Shown here one piece after another: positions 1-7,755 of a DNA stretch of 62,663 nucleotides. The DNA comes from an uncultured Ruminococcus sp. (GTDB lineage: Bacteria > Bacillota > Clostridia > Oscillospirales > Acutalibacteraceae), in assembly GCA_905233755.1 (NCBI GenBank), contig CAJODM010000007.1, positions 1 to 62,663 of the forward strand. The letters run 5' to 3'. Numbering within the stretch: the first letter of the stretch is position 1; each line of letters opens with the position of its first letter. Made by a program: the position numbers and the translations under genes. The notes beneath the pieces were generated by a model that saw only the letters and a list, made by a program, of their open reading frames with translations, had not been told where the DNA came from and ran no database searches.

Positions 1-99
1 CGAGGCGGGTACGGTCACGGCGTTGACAGAACTGTCGGAGCCGACAGCGATGATATAGCTCTTGCCGGCGGTCATGGTGGTGACCTCGGTATAGACCGT
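1..99. repeat. 99-bp exact direct repeat of 598-696
   Basis: Bases 1-99 are identical to 598-696 and diverge at base 100/697. The 597-bp spacing equals 199 codons, so the repeat is in register with the repeated protein domain on the minus strand. The contig begins exactly with this repeat, which fits an assembly break inside a tandemly repeated domain. Confidence 0.95.
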
Positions 100-2178
100 T
101 CCGGTAGCGGGAGTGGTCGTCTCCGGCTCAGTCTCCGGCTCAGTTGCGGGCTCAGTCACGGGTTCAGTTACTGGCTCAGTCTCCGGCTCGGTCTCAGCCG
201 GCTCAGTCTCAGGTTCAGTTACGGGCTCGGTGACGGGTTCCGTCTCGATGCTCGCCTCTGTCTCCTCAAAGATGCGGACAGTCGCCGCAGAGGAGCTCGA
301 GGTAGAAGAACTGAACGCGCCGTCAGAATAGGTCAGATAATAGTCGCTGTTGCCGTCGCCCATCAGCGTCTTTGCCGATGAATCATAGACGGACGTTCTG
401 GTAGCAGTGGTCGCATACGCGCCGGCGGTGCCGGAGTTCGAGCCCGATCCCGTCGAGGTGTTCACCTTGCCGAGATACAGGCACTTCGTGCCGTTCGTCA
501 GATACCCTGTGCTGTCATAGGCCCAGACAACATCGGTGCGGTCGGTTGTGATCGTACCGTTCGATACGGTGAACGCAGATGAATCAACCGCATAGCCCGA
601 GGCGGGTACGGTCACGGCGTTGACAGAACTGTCGGAGCCGACAGCGATGATATAGCTCTTGCCGGCGGTCATGGTGGTGACCTCGGTATAGACCGTGTCG
701 TCTCGGTCGCGGGTTCGGTCTCAGCCGGCTCGGTGGCCTGCTGACCGCGGGTGATGACATAATTATTCGAAGTGCCGCTCGTGCTGACGCGCTGGATCGT
801 GATCGTATTGGGAGCTACGTGAACAACCGATGCATAGCCGTTATTGATAAAGCCGGCGTTCGCATAGGTGAACCCAAGTGTGGTCGCGGAGCTATCCCCT
901 TGGGCGGTGATGCTGCCGCCGACCGGTACATAGTAGCAGGCGGTATCGACAGAGGTCTCGCCGGTATGGTTATGCCCCCAGAAGAAGACGATATCGAACT
1001 TGTCCGCCGCTGCGTTGATGGCAGAGAGCCACTGGGACGCGCCGTTGTTGTCGTTGCGGCGGGCGTGCATCGGCACATGGCTCATGATGATGATCGGCTT
1101 TGAGCTGTCGGCAGAGGCGACGAAGGTGTTGAAAGCAGCGATCTCAGTGGTCGCGGTGGCCGCGCTGGTCATGCCGTCGTAGCTGATGCCGTAGTAGTAG
1201 AAGCTGCCCCTGTCGACGGCACCGACCAGATAGCCGTTGGTCCCCTCTTCTACGGTGATGCCTGCGTCATGGGAACCATAGGTATAGAAGATATCTGCGT
1301 CGGTGAGGTTCGTCAGAACGCTCTTGAACTCGCTGTTGACGCTCAAAAGCGAGCCGGCGTTCGTGTTGTTCACGAGGTCGCCGCCGTGCATGGTAGAGGT
1401 GATGACCCAGCCCTGCTCGTCCGCATAGCTCTTCGCACTCGTCAGCAGACTGCTGAGCGGTGCTACCGTGACGGTCGGTCGCGATGAAGAAGGTGTCATC
1501 CGCGGTCGGTTGGTCGGGGTCGGGGTCGTCGTCCCCGTCGCTTTCGTCCTCGGGCTCGGTCGCGGGCTCGGTCACGGGCTCGGTCTCAATGCTCACCTCT
1601 GTCTCTTCATAGATGATGACAGTCGCCGCAGAGGCGCTCGAGGTAGAAGAGCTGAACGCTCCGTCAGTATAGGTCAGATAATAGCTGCTGCTGCCGTTGC
1701 CCGAGGCGCTCAGCGTCTGTGCCGAGCTGCTGTAGGATACCGCTCTGCTCGATGAGATGGCATAGGCCCCAGTCGTGCCGGAGCTCGATGTCGATCCGGT
1801 CGAGGCGTTCACCTTGCCGAGATAGAGATAGAGCGATCCGTTCGACAGAATCCCCGAGCTGCTATAGGTCCAGACGACGTCGGTGCGGTCGGTCGTGATC
1901 GTATCGTTCGCTACGGTGAGCGCGGTCACATCAACCGCATAGCCCGAGGCGGGAACGGTCACCGCGTTGACAGAACTGCCGTCGCCCACAGCAATAATGT
2001 AGTTCTCGCCGGCAGTGAACGAATCGACGCTGACATAGCTCTTCTCGGTGTCGGCGGCAGAGGCAAGGGTCAGCCCCGTAGCCATCACGCTCATCAAAAG
2101 CGCTATGACAAGCACCAAGCTCAGCAGCTTGCTGCTACCGCGGCGGAACACCGATGTGCGGACATTTCTCATTGTCAT
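1..2178 (-). pseudogene. secreted metallophosphoesterase with repeated flanking domain, two frameshifts, cut by left edge
   Basis: Read from 2178 leftward. ATG at 2178 follows a GGAAG ribosome site and starts a signal peptide ending near ASAA, then a Ser/Thr-rich domain (to about 1640) and a Thr-Glu-Pro/acidic linker. A calcineurin-like phosphoesterase follows, with FFIATDRHG, HGGDLVNN, GSHDAG, MSHVPMH and WGHNHTGE as metal-ligand motifs. The first domain then recurs at about 690-250, and a third copy starts at 95 and leaves the window. The phosphoesterase is in a different frame from the two flanks: one shift lies near 1475 and a compensating one near 697, so the frame is restored. A single transcript would stop at 1267. 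Either this is a pseudogene or both shifts are assembly indels. The substrate cannot be named; such domains cleave phosphomono- or diesters. Confidence 0.7.
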
Positions 2179-2319
2179 CAATCTTCCTTTCTTGAATCAA
2201 CAAATGCAAAATTTTCAGATATTTCTATTGTCAAAACTTCGGTTTCGAAATCAGGACAAATTTTTGCCAATCAATATGAACAGGTCAAGACCCTCTTCTT
2301 CTCATTTTATACCGCTACT

Positions 2320-2348
2320 ATTATAAAAGGAACGGTTACGAAAGTCAA
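2320..2348 (-). promoter_or_regulatory. sigma-A promoter of the metallophosphoesterase gene
   Basis: On the minus strand TTGACT (2348-2343) and a perfect TATAAT (2325-2320) are separated by 17 bases. The AT-rich 2182-2534 gap holds no other recognisable element, and the leader to the ATG is about 135 bases. Confidence 0.75.
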
Positions 2349-2534
2349 CAGAAATATTAACAGAAATTTTAATAATTGAATACATCTGGTAATATTTTCT
2401 ATTGAAAAATCTAAATATTGTGTTACCAAATAACAGAACAGCGCGCTGTCATTTGGCGATCCCCCTTCGTATGTAACAAAACTGTCATCAACTTGTCATC
2501 TATGTTTTACCACTATTTCACAGCCATCCTGTCG

Positions 2535-2576
2535 AAAAAAAGAAAAAAGAGCCGCCGCTTACTGCTGCGGCAGCTC
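2535..2576 (-). terminator. rho-independent terminator of luxS
   Basis: A ten-base-pair GC-rich stem (2576-2567 with 2558-2549, one G-U pair) is followed on the minus strand by a T-rich tract, 17-58 bases after the luxS stop. Confidence 0.85.
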
Positions 2577-2592
2577 CTATGGCCGTGTCTCT

Positions 2593-3117
2593 TTATGAAT
2601 CGTAGAAATGCTTTCCGTCGTCGGTTATAAGTCTCTGCGCCTTTGGGTACACAAAGATCTCCGGATTATCGGCGTTGGCCTCCAGATAGTGGACAAATTC
2701 TGCCGCATACCACTTTGCCATCCCCAGATGATGCATCAGATAATGGCCGCAGTTGACCGGTGTTGCACCGGGGACCTCTGTCGCTGTCTCGACAGATCGA
2801 AAGCAATCCAGGATCAAGTCATAGATATCCTGTGGTGCGCGGTCGCCCTTGAGGATCAGATAGAACCCCGTAAGGCACCCCATCGGTCCCCAGTAGATGA
2901 CCTCGTCCCTCCAGTCAGGAGAGTTGCGAAGGTAAGTAGCGATGATGTGTTCGAGCGAATGCATCGCCGCGACGTCGATCGCGGGCTCCCTGTTCGGCCT
3001 TTTGAGCCGGATATCATAGGTTGTGACCTTATCGTCGCCGACCGTGTCCACCCGGCTGGTAAAGATCCCGGGGATAATGCGGGTATGATCTACGGAGAAG
3101 CTCTGTATCAATTTCAT
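2593..3117 (-). CDS. luxS: S-ribosylhomocysteine lyase LuxS
   Basis: Cleaves S-ribosylhomocysteine to homocysteine and DPD, the precursor of autoinducer-2, in the cytoplasmic activated methyl cycle. The 174-residue product has the usual family length. It carries the HSLEH metal motif (about residues 53-57), the MGCLTGF segment with the catalytic Cys, and the third metal ligand in NCGHYLMHHLG. The ATG at 3117 has an AAGGAGA ribosome site. It is monocistronic, with its own promoter and terminator, and divergent from a nucleosidase that would make its substrate, so the two genes cover consecutive steps. Confidence 0.97.
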   Translation of the reverse strand: MKLIQSFSVDHTRIIPGIFTSRVDTVGDDKVTTYDIRLKRPNREPAIDVAAMHSLEHIIATYLRNSPDWRDEVIYWGPMGCLTGFYLILKGDRAPQDIYDLILDCFRSVETATEVPGATPVNCGHYLMHHLGMAKWYAAEFVHYLEANADNPEIFVYPKAQRLITDDGKHFYDS

Positions 3118-3198
3118 ATCCCTGTCTCCTTTCTGATGAGAGAATGCTCCTGACGGCTTTCAGACATCACCGCACCTGAATGATGCGGTGTTGCCTTC

Positions 3199-3227
3199 AG
3201 TGTAACCTAAAAAGCCGGAAATATCAA
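3199..3227 (-). promoter_or_regulatory. promoter of luxS
   Basis: Minus-strand TTGATA (3227-3222), 17-base spacer, TACACT (3204-3199). The leader of about 75 bases contains a hairpin (CACCGCA/TGCGGTG, about 3158-3190) without a T tract. I do not recognise it as a known SAM or SAH riboswitch. Confidence 0.6.
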
Positions 3228-3286
3228 GGTGTACGCGAAAAAACTGTTCCCCGCCCCGCCATGCCGCACCGAGTGATGCATCGGGG

Positions 3287-3315
3287 TTGCAATATTTCAT
3301 TATTATGTATATAAT
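3287..3315 (+). promoter_or_regulatory. promoter of the MTA/SAH nucleosidase gene
   Basis: TTGCAA (3287-3292), 17-base spacer and a perfect TATAAT (3310-3315), 29 bases upstream of the GTG start. Confidence 0.75.
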
Positions 3316-3344
3316 AGGGGTATCATCGAATCAGGAGGGTACCC

Positions 3345-4124
3345 GTGCTCAAGAAAAAATACGAGACCGACGTGGCGTTATTAACGGTAACTACGACCGA
3401 GTTCCGCGCTGTGATGCACTTTCACGATTGGAAAGCCAAAACCTTTGTCGGAGATGACCAGATCTATGACACAGCCCAGTTCGAGCGGGACGGCGTAACC
3501 CGCTCCCTGATCCACGCGAAGGTCGGCGAAATGGGAATGACGGCCGCAGCCGCCACCGCTACAAAGGTGATCTTCCAGTTCAGACCGCGGTATCTGATTA
3601 TGGTCGGCATCGCGGCGGGTGTTGTCAAGGACGAGCTTGTCGATCAGCGTTACGGCGATGTCGTCGTGCCGGATGTGATCTGGAATTACTCAGCCGGAAA
3701 ATTCGTCAGCCAGGACAAAGCAAGCATACACTACGGCAACATGGGATTTCTGCCCCGCTCGACCGCCGAGTCGATCCCCGAGGAGATCATGCCGTATCTG
3801 CGCCTCGCGGCAGAATCGAAGGAGAATCCCTGTCATGTTCACATCGGCCCCATGGCGTGCGGCAGCACGGTCGTCGCCAACCGTGAGCTGCTGGAAAAAC
3901 AGATCTACACCCAGTATCAGCATACGGCCGGGCTGGATATGGAATCCTATGCCGTTGTATATGCCGCCAATCACGCCAACGACCCGCGTCCGACGCCGAT
4001 TATTGCAAAAAGCGTCTGTGATTTTGCCGATAGCGAGAAGTCTGACGATTATCAGCGATTCGCAGCGTATTCAAGCTGTGAATTTGCCCAGTTCCTGTAC
4101 GAGAAAGTCCTTCCCTTTGATTAA
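3345..4124 (+). CDS. MTA/SAH nucleosidase-like phosphorylase-superfamily protein
   Basis: Likely hydrolyses S-adenosylhomocysteine and methylthioadenosine to adenine plus S-ribosylhomocysteine or methylthioribose, feeding LuxS. The 259 residues hold a PNP/UDP-phosphorylase fold: a glycine-rich IMVGIAAGV strand, the nucleoside-binding GLDMESYAV motif, and SVCDFAD, whose Asp matches the catalytic acid of MtnN enzymes. It is about 25 residues longer than typical MtnN, so it may be a diverged subfamily. The start is GTG at 3345, chosen because AGGAGGG sits 5 bases upstream and no ATG fits. Divergence from luxS supports an activated-methyl-cycle role. AMP nucleosidase or another nucleosidase activity is the main alternative. 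Confidence 0.8.
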   Translation: MLKKKYETDVALLTVTTTEFRAVMHFHDWKAKTFVGDDQIYDTAQFERDGVTRSLIHAKVGEMGMTAAAATATKVIFQFRPRYLIMVGIAAGVVKDELVDQRYGDVVVPDVIWNYSAGKFVSQDKASIHYGNMGFLPRSTAESIPEEIMPYLRLAAESKENPCHVHIGPMACGSTVVANRELLEKQIYTQYQHTAGLDMESYAVVYAANHANDPRPTPIIAKSVCDFADSEKSDDYQRFAAYSSCEFAQFLYEKVLPFD

Positions 4125-4176
4125 CAGCAGCTCCGTTCGGTTCCCTAATAGGAACGGTCTGTCATCATAGAGATAC

Positions 4177-4225
4177 GCCCCTGTTCATCCGAAAGACGGT
4201 TTGTTCGGATATGCAGGGGCTTTAT
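4177..4225 (+). terminator. terminator of the nucleosidase gene
   Basis: A long interrupted stem (GCCCCTG at 4177 with CAGGGGC at 4214, plus an inner ATCCGAA/TTCGGAT helix) is followed by TTTAT, just downstream of the stop at 4124. Confidence 0.75.
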
Positions 4226-4243
4226 CATGCTTTCGGGATTCAG

Positions 4244-4330
4244 GGCGTACCAACGGTACGGCGAGCGACGATGAGGCCCGCTCGGCTTCGAGCCCCTTTC
4301 AGCGCACTACGGGTAAAAATACCTCGCACA
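4244..4330 (+). repeat. interspersed repeat copy A with a tRNA-Arg 3'-end fragment
   Basis: Aligns with 6083-6183 (copy B) from GGCGTACCAACGG to CCTCGCACA, apart from a short gap. Bases 4287-4307 match the last part of the tRNA-Arg at 7565-7489 (T arm plus acceptor strand) in 20 of 21 positions, but the encoded CCA is replaced. No gene lies in it. Confidence 0.75.
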
Positions 4331-4361
4331 TCTCGTGACTGTCAACGGGCAAAATGAATAC

Positions 4362-4390
4362 TTGCTTTTAGGACTATGATTATGTATAAT
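4362..4390 (+). promoter_or_regulatory. promoter of the methyltransferase-STAS gene
   Basis: TTGCTT (4362-4367), 17-base spacer, perfect TATAAT (4385-4390), with an AAGGAG ribosome site before the ATG at 4413. Confidence 0.7.
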
Positions 4391-4412
4391 AAATGGAAAA
4401 AGGAGAAATGAT

Positions 4413-5627
4413 ATGGATTACAGAACAATGGTCAACCCGACGTATCTTACCGCCAAAGGCACCGTGTTCATGCTTGCGGTCGCAGGAAATGAGGACGCGA
4501 AGCGAATGATCGCGGGCCTAAGGTTGGATAACTCTATCGTAAAGAGAGATCCGTCCGATAATCTCGTCTCGGAGGCCGACGCAAAGGCGTTGATGACTGG
4601 CGTTACGGTGCCGATCGAGGCCCGTTATGCCGCTCTTTCAAGAATCCTGAAAAAGGACGGCTACAAAAATCTGCTGGATGTCGCCTGCGGTTATACGCCG
4701 AGAGCACTCTTCTGCCATAATAATGGTATTTCCTACGCGGGATTGGACGTACCCGTCGTCGCGGAAGAGCTGCAGAGCTTCGCCGACAAAGAAGGACTCG
4801 GCAGGGTATATCACGGAGGCGACGCAACGAACGCCGCCTCGCTTTGTGCCGCTGTCGAGGGGTTTGAGGGCAAGGTGCTGATCTCCTGCGAGGGACTTTT
4901 GCAGTATCTTTCGCCTTCGGAGTTTGAACAGTTTCTTGACGGCGTTCGTCAGATACTGGAAAAGCACTCGGGCGCGTTTGTGACATCGGATATGGGTGTG
5001 GTATATGATTTGTTCGCAAAAGCAAACATGAGCTCCCCCGAAACATACGACGCGTCACGAAAAAGAACGATGAAAGAATCTAATATCTATAACAATGGCG
5101 TGGGACGTATGGATCCCCAAAAGGTGAGAGCGTTTGTTGAAGCCCGCGGCCTGAAGGTGGAAGTACTGCCCTTCTACTACGGCGACGAGAACCTTTCGAT
5201 GCTGCAGGGCATCCCCGAACAATGGAAGGAAAAGTTTCTTGACCTTTTGAAGAACGCATGTGTCTGGAAGATGACCCTTGATCCCGATTACACACAGAAG
5301 GCGTCTGTCAGCGGAGCCGAGAAGATCGAAAACCTCACCGTTGATTATATAACAAACGACAGTGTGCTCGAGATGACCGTCAGCGGACGCATCGACACCA
5401 TCAGCGCGCCCGTGATACTGAAAGTATTTGACGAGTGCGGTGACGGTATCTCCGCTGTCAGAGTGAAAGCACAAGAACTGGAATACATCTCCTCCGCGGG
5501 ACTGCGCACGTTGATGATCATGGTCAAGAAGCTCGGACAGGGCAACGTCACGGTCGAGGGCGCGTCGGATGAAGTCAAGGAGATCTTCACAGTGACCGGC
5601 TTTGACGGGATGATCCCCCTGCTCTGA
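4413..5627 (+). CDS. SAM-dependent methyltransferase fused to a C-terminal STAS domain
   Basis: 404 residues. Residues about 1-300 look like a leucine carboxyl methyltransferase-type (LCM) enzyme: LLDVACGYTPRAL is the SAM-binding motif I, GLDVPVV follows as the acidic motif II, and LISCEGLLQYL is typical of this family. Residues about 305-404 form a STAS domain ending in EYISSAGLRTLMIMVKKL, where the Ser before AGLR is the residue phosphorylated in SpoIIAA-type anti-anti-sigma factors. The gene stands alone between its promoter and a strong terminator. I infer a methyltransferase controlled by, or targeted through, partner-switching. The substrate is unknown, and I know of no named function for this pairing. 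Confidence 0.8.
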   Translation: MDYRTMVNPTYLTAKGTVFMLAVAGNEDAKRMIAGLRLDNSIVKRDPSDNLVSEADAKALMTGVTVPIEARYAALSRILKKDGYKNLLDVACGYTPRALFCHNNGISYAGLDVPVVAEELQSFADKEGLGRVYHGGDATNAASLCAAVEGFEGKVLISCEGLLQYLSPSEFEQFLDGVRQILEKHSGAFVTSDMGVVYDLFAKANMSSPETYDASRKRTMKESNIYNNGVGRMDPQKVRAFVEARGLKVEVLPFYYGDENLSMLQGIPEQWKEKFLDLLKNACVWKMTLDPDYTQKASVSGAEKIENLTVDYITNDSVLEMTVSGRIDTISAPVILKVFDECGDGISAVRVKAQELEYISSAGLRTLMIMVKKLGQGNVTVEGASDEVKEIFTVTGFDGMIPLL

Positions 5628-5677
5628 TAGTGGGGATGGATACCTGTAAAAAGTCCATTTTGAAAACAGAAGAAGAA

Positions 5678-5725
5678 AACCTGCCGACAGAGCTGAACCA
5701 TCGCTTTGTCGGCAGGTTTGTATAT
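5678..5725. terminator. terminator after the methyltransferase-STAS gene
   Basis: Stem AACCTGCCGACA (5678-5689) pairs with TGTCGGCAGGTT (5707-5718). A T-rich run follows on the plus strand and an A-rich run precedes it. Confidence 0.8.
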
Positions 5726-5880
5726 ATAGGTATAGTAGAACAACAGAATATGAGGAGCAATTTATTCTTTACGGATGTTTTATACAACAAATTATCTTTT
5801 GTTTCAAATTAAAATATTTAAAAACGGCTTAGATAAGCAAAAAACAATACCGCTGACATTGTATCAACGGTGTTGTCCTA

Positions 5881-5898
5881 ATATGGTGCGCTGAAAGG
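5881..5898. repeat. 18-bp direct repeat of the tRNA-Arg 3' end, attachment-site-like
   Basis: Bases 5881-5898 are identical, and in the same orientation, to 7486-7503, which is the last 15 bases of the tRNA-Arg gene plus three flanking bases. The two copies bracket about 1.6 kb of AT-rich DNA with broken genes, the geometry left by a tRNA-targeting integrative element. No integrase gene is present. Confidence 0.6.
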
Positions 5899-6186
5899 AT
5901 GTTGCTGTGATAGACAGCGTGCTGCCTCGCCTGCTACTATTGATAGAACAGAAACGTTCTTCTGCGCTCTCGCTAAAAACGCCATCCCATGGCGTTTTTG
6001 TCTGCGCGATGCGCACAGCTTTTTAGGGTCTCCATAACGCCCCGCGTTATGGGGAGAGGAGGAGCCGCCACACGAGGACAAGGCGTACCAACGGGATTCG
6101 CCGACCGAGTACGGCGAGTGACGACGAGCATGCTCGCCTTCGAGTCCCTTTCAGCGCACTACGGGTAAAATAATAACCTCGCACAC
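5881..6186 (+). repeat. interspersed repeat copy B, bounded by inverted tRNA-Arg ends
   Basis: Non-coding block of about 300 bases. It opens with GGTGCGCTGAAAGG and closes near 6159 with CCTTTCAGCGCAC, an inverted pair derived from the tRNA-Arg 3' end. Inside are a hairpin AAAAACGCCATcccATGGCGTTTTT (5974-5998) and a second one around CATAACGCCCCGCGTTATG (6034-6052), followed by GGGGAGAGGAGGAG. That core recurs in the element at 55311-55553, and the right third recurs at 4244-4330. Bases 6139-6159 match 21 consecutive tRNA-Arg bases. Confidence 0.75.
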
Positions 6187-6272
6187 CTAAATGATGCGCG
6201 GGGTTATCATGGTGCGAATATTGATAACGGATTTGTTTATTTTGAACTAGCGAAACGAAATAGTTAAGATGC

Positions 6273-6610
6273 TCAGTCCAGTTTGCGTCTTGCTTTCCAC
6301 TCGGCGATGATTCTTTTGGCTTCTTCTATAGCCGCAGAATCATTTTTCCGAATCCTTTCGATGACCTGTTCATTCCTGAGGTGCAGCCTCGTTCGGTTGC
6401 TTCATAAACATAATAATAGTCAAACGATTTGATCGACAGGAATTTTGCTCTGTGCGTTGCCCACATAAGAGAATGAAATTTTCTTGCTTTATGAAAATCA
6501 TCTGTATGTGTTACCAGAATATCGCTTGGCGCTGTGGTGAAAAAGTTATCGCAAAACGAACGATAATAGCATCCGTCGGTATCTTTGATGACATATGTTT
6601 TCTTTTTCAT
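6273..6610 (-). pseudogene. frameshifted small protein, unknown function
   Basis: ATG at 6610 opens a basic, Tyr/Phe-rich polypeptide beginning MKKKTYVIKDTDG. The frame stays sensible to about 6395, then runs out at 6326. One base out of phase, translation continues as a charged helix (EQVIERIRK ... IIAEWKARRK) to a stop at 6273. A single-base change near 6390-6400 joins the two into a protein of about 113 residues. I do not recognise the family. It lies 3 bases downstream of the DUF1273-like gene, so the two were probably one operon. AT-rich compared with the rest of the window. Confidence 0.55.
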
Positions 6611-6613
6611 AAG

Positions 6614-7062
6614 CTACACTCCCTTTGTCAAGTCGATGATTTTCAGGTTTTGTTTCTTTGCATAATCCAGCGTTTTTGACGCGCCGCCGGAGCGATACAC
6701 ATAACAGATCGCAACGCTAGAGCGATCCACGAGAATACGGTTTCTTTTCAGGATGTTGCCTTTATATGTGTAATACGAAAAGATATGCGTCTCAAAGGGA
6801 TAGACTATCTCGTCAAACAGACTATCATTGAACACCTTAAAATCCCGATAAGGGATGATGAGAATACTTTTGATGTGCGGATAACGCTTTTTAAATCTGT
6901 GAACTATCGAAGCGCTGGTCTTATCAAAGTAGCTTGACCGCCATTCAGAAATATCTCGATACCGTTTTCTATCGCATTGATAATCGCTTTCTCGATGTCC
7001 GCTTCTTTTACTTGGTAACAATCACGGTTTATGATGAAAAGGGCGGTTTTACTTTTTTCCAT
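6614..7062 (-). pseudogene. DUF1273/YpsA-like SLOG-domain protein, frameshifted
   Basis: From ATG 7062 the frame reads MEKSKTALFIINRDCY ... GIEIFLNGGQ and then fails near 6940. The next frame continues with YFDKTSASIVHRFKKRYPHI ... RNRILVDRSS ... AICYVYRSGGASKTLDYAKK to 6614. Inserting one base in the run CAAG restores a GGQSYFD loop, the expected nucleotide-binding turn of DUF1273/SLOG proteins. These are Rossmann-like proteins linked to nucleotide signalling and defence. With one base missing it cannot make a full product. It lies in the AT-rich strip between the two tRNA-Arg repeats, suggesting decayed transferred cargo. Confidence 0.65.
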
Positions 7063-7140
7063 CATAACTATTTCTGCATAAAAAAAGCGCAGCATCACAA
7101 AAGTGAGCCACGCCAAAAAACACTCAGGCTCATTATTGTT

Positions 7141-7303
7141 GCTACACAATTTCACTTACCTTGATTACTCTTAGCGCGTGAGTTGAACCTGTGTTTTTTC
7201 ACAGTTTATCACTCACGCGATAAGAAAAATGACACAAATAAGCATAGGCAGGTCATACTGCCTATACGAAATCAAGGGGTTTATTCAAGTGAAATTATGT
7301 AGC
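7141..7303. repeat. nested inverted-repeat element
   Basis: Outer arms GCTACACAATTTCACTT (7141-7157) and AAGTGAAATTATGTAGC (7287-7303) pair with one mismatch, and CCTTGATT/AATCAAGG continue the outer stem. Inside are a 14-bp hairpin CTTAGCGCGTGAGT/ACTCACGCGATAAG and a hairpin ATAGGCAG/CTGCCTAT. No open frame. It may be a MITE-like remnant or a structured RNA. Confidence 0.6.
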
Positions 7304-7438
7304 ATAATCATCATACCACAAAGGTCCAAAAAATGCAATAAAAAAACAGATGGTATCACATAAATACCGTCTGTTCCAAATGCATGATAAACAAAGAGCG
7401 CACTTACTCACCACCACGGGCGGTGATATTGTGCTGAA

Positions 7439-7486
7439 CAAAAGAAAATCGAGTATTCATAACTCAAGTCCGTTATGAATACTCGA
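7439..7486 (-). terminator. terminator of the tRNA-Arg gene
   Basis: A perfect 15-bp stem (7486-7472 with 7463-7449) is followed on the minus strand by TTTTCTTT, directly after the tRNA 3' end. Confidence 0.85.
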
Positions 7487-7488
7487 TA

Positions 7489-7565
7489 TGGTGCGCTGAA
7501 AGGGACTCGAACCCCCGACCTACTGGTTCGTAGCCAGTCACTCTATCCAGCTGAGCTATCAGCGC
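7489..7565 (-). tRNA. tRNA-Arg (anticodon ACG)
   Basis: The minus strand folds as a 77-base cloverleaf: acceptor GCGCTGA/TCAGCGC with discriminator A and encoded CCA, D arm starting TAGCTCAG, anticodon stem ACTGG/CCAGT around loop CTACGAA (anticodon ACG, reads CGN Arg codons), and T arm with GTTCGAGTC. Its last 15-21 bases are duplicated at 5881, 6139 and 4287. Confidence 0.95.
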
Positions 7566-7706
7566 ACAGGTCGCGGCATATCGCCGTAATCCATAGTTTA
7601 GCATACTTGACGAAAAAATGCAAGCAAAAGTTAAAAAATCCTGCTGCCGCGGGGGAAATCCGCATTTTTCACAGAATATTCACATTCTCGACACACAGAG
7701 AACAGG

Positions 7707-7734
7707 TTGACATCCTATGATACGGGTGTAGAAT
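7707..7734 (+). promoter_or_regulatory. promoter of the dockerin/Cthe_2159-like gene
   Basis: TTGACA (7707-7712), 16-base spacer, TAGAAT (7729-7734), then AAAGAGGAG before the ATG at 7756. Confidence 0.75.
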
Positions 7735-7755
7735 ACGACGAAAGAGGAGTACAAT

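Noticed and set aside
3131..3198. SAM or SAH riboswitch in the luxS leader
   Set aside because: A single hairpin is visible, without the conserved cores of the known classes.
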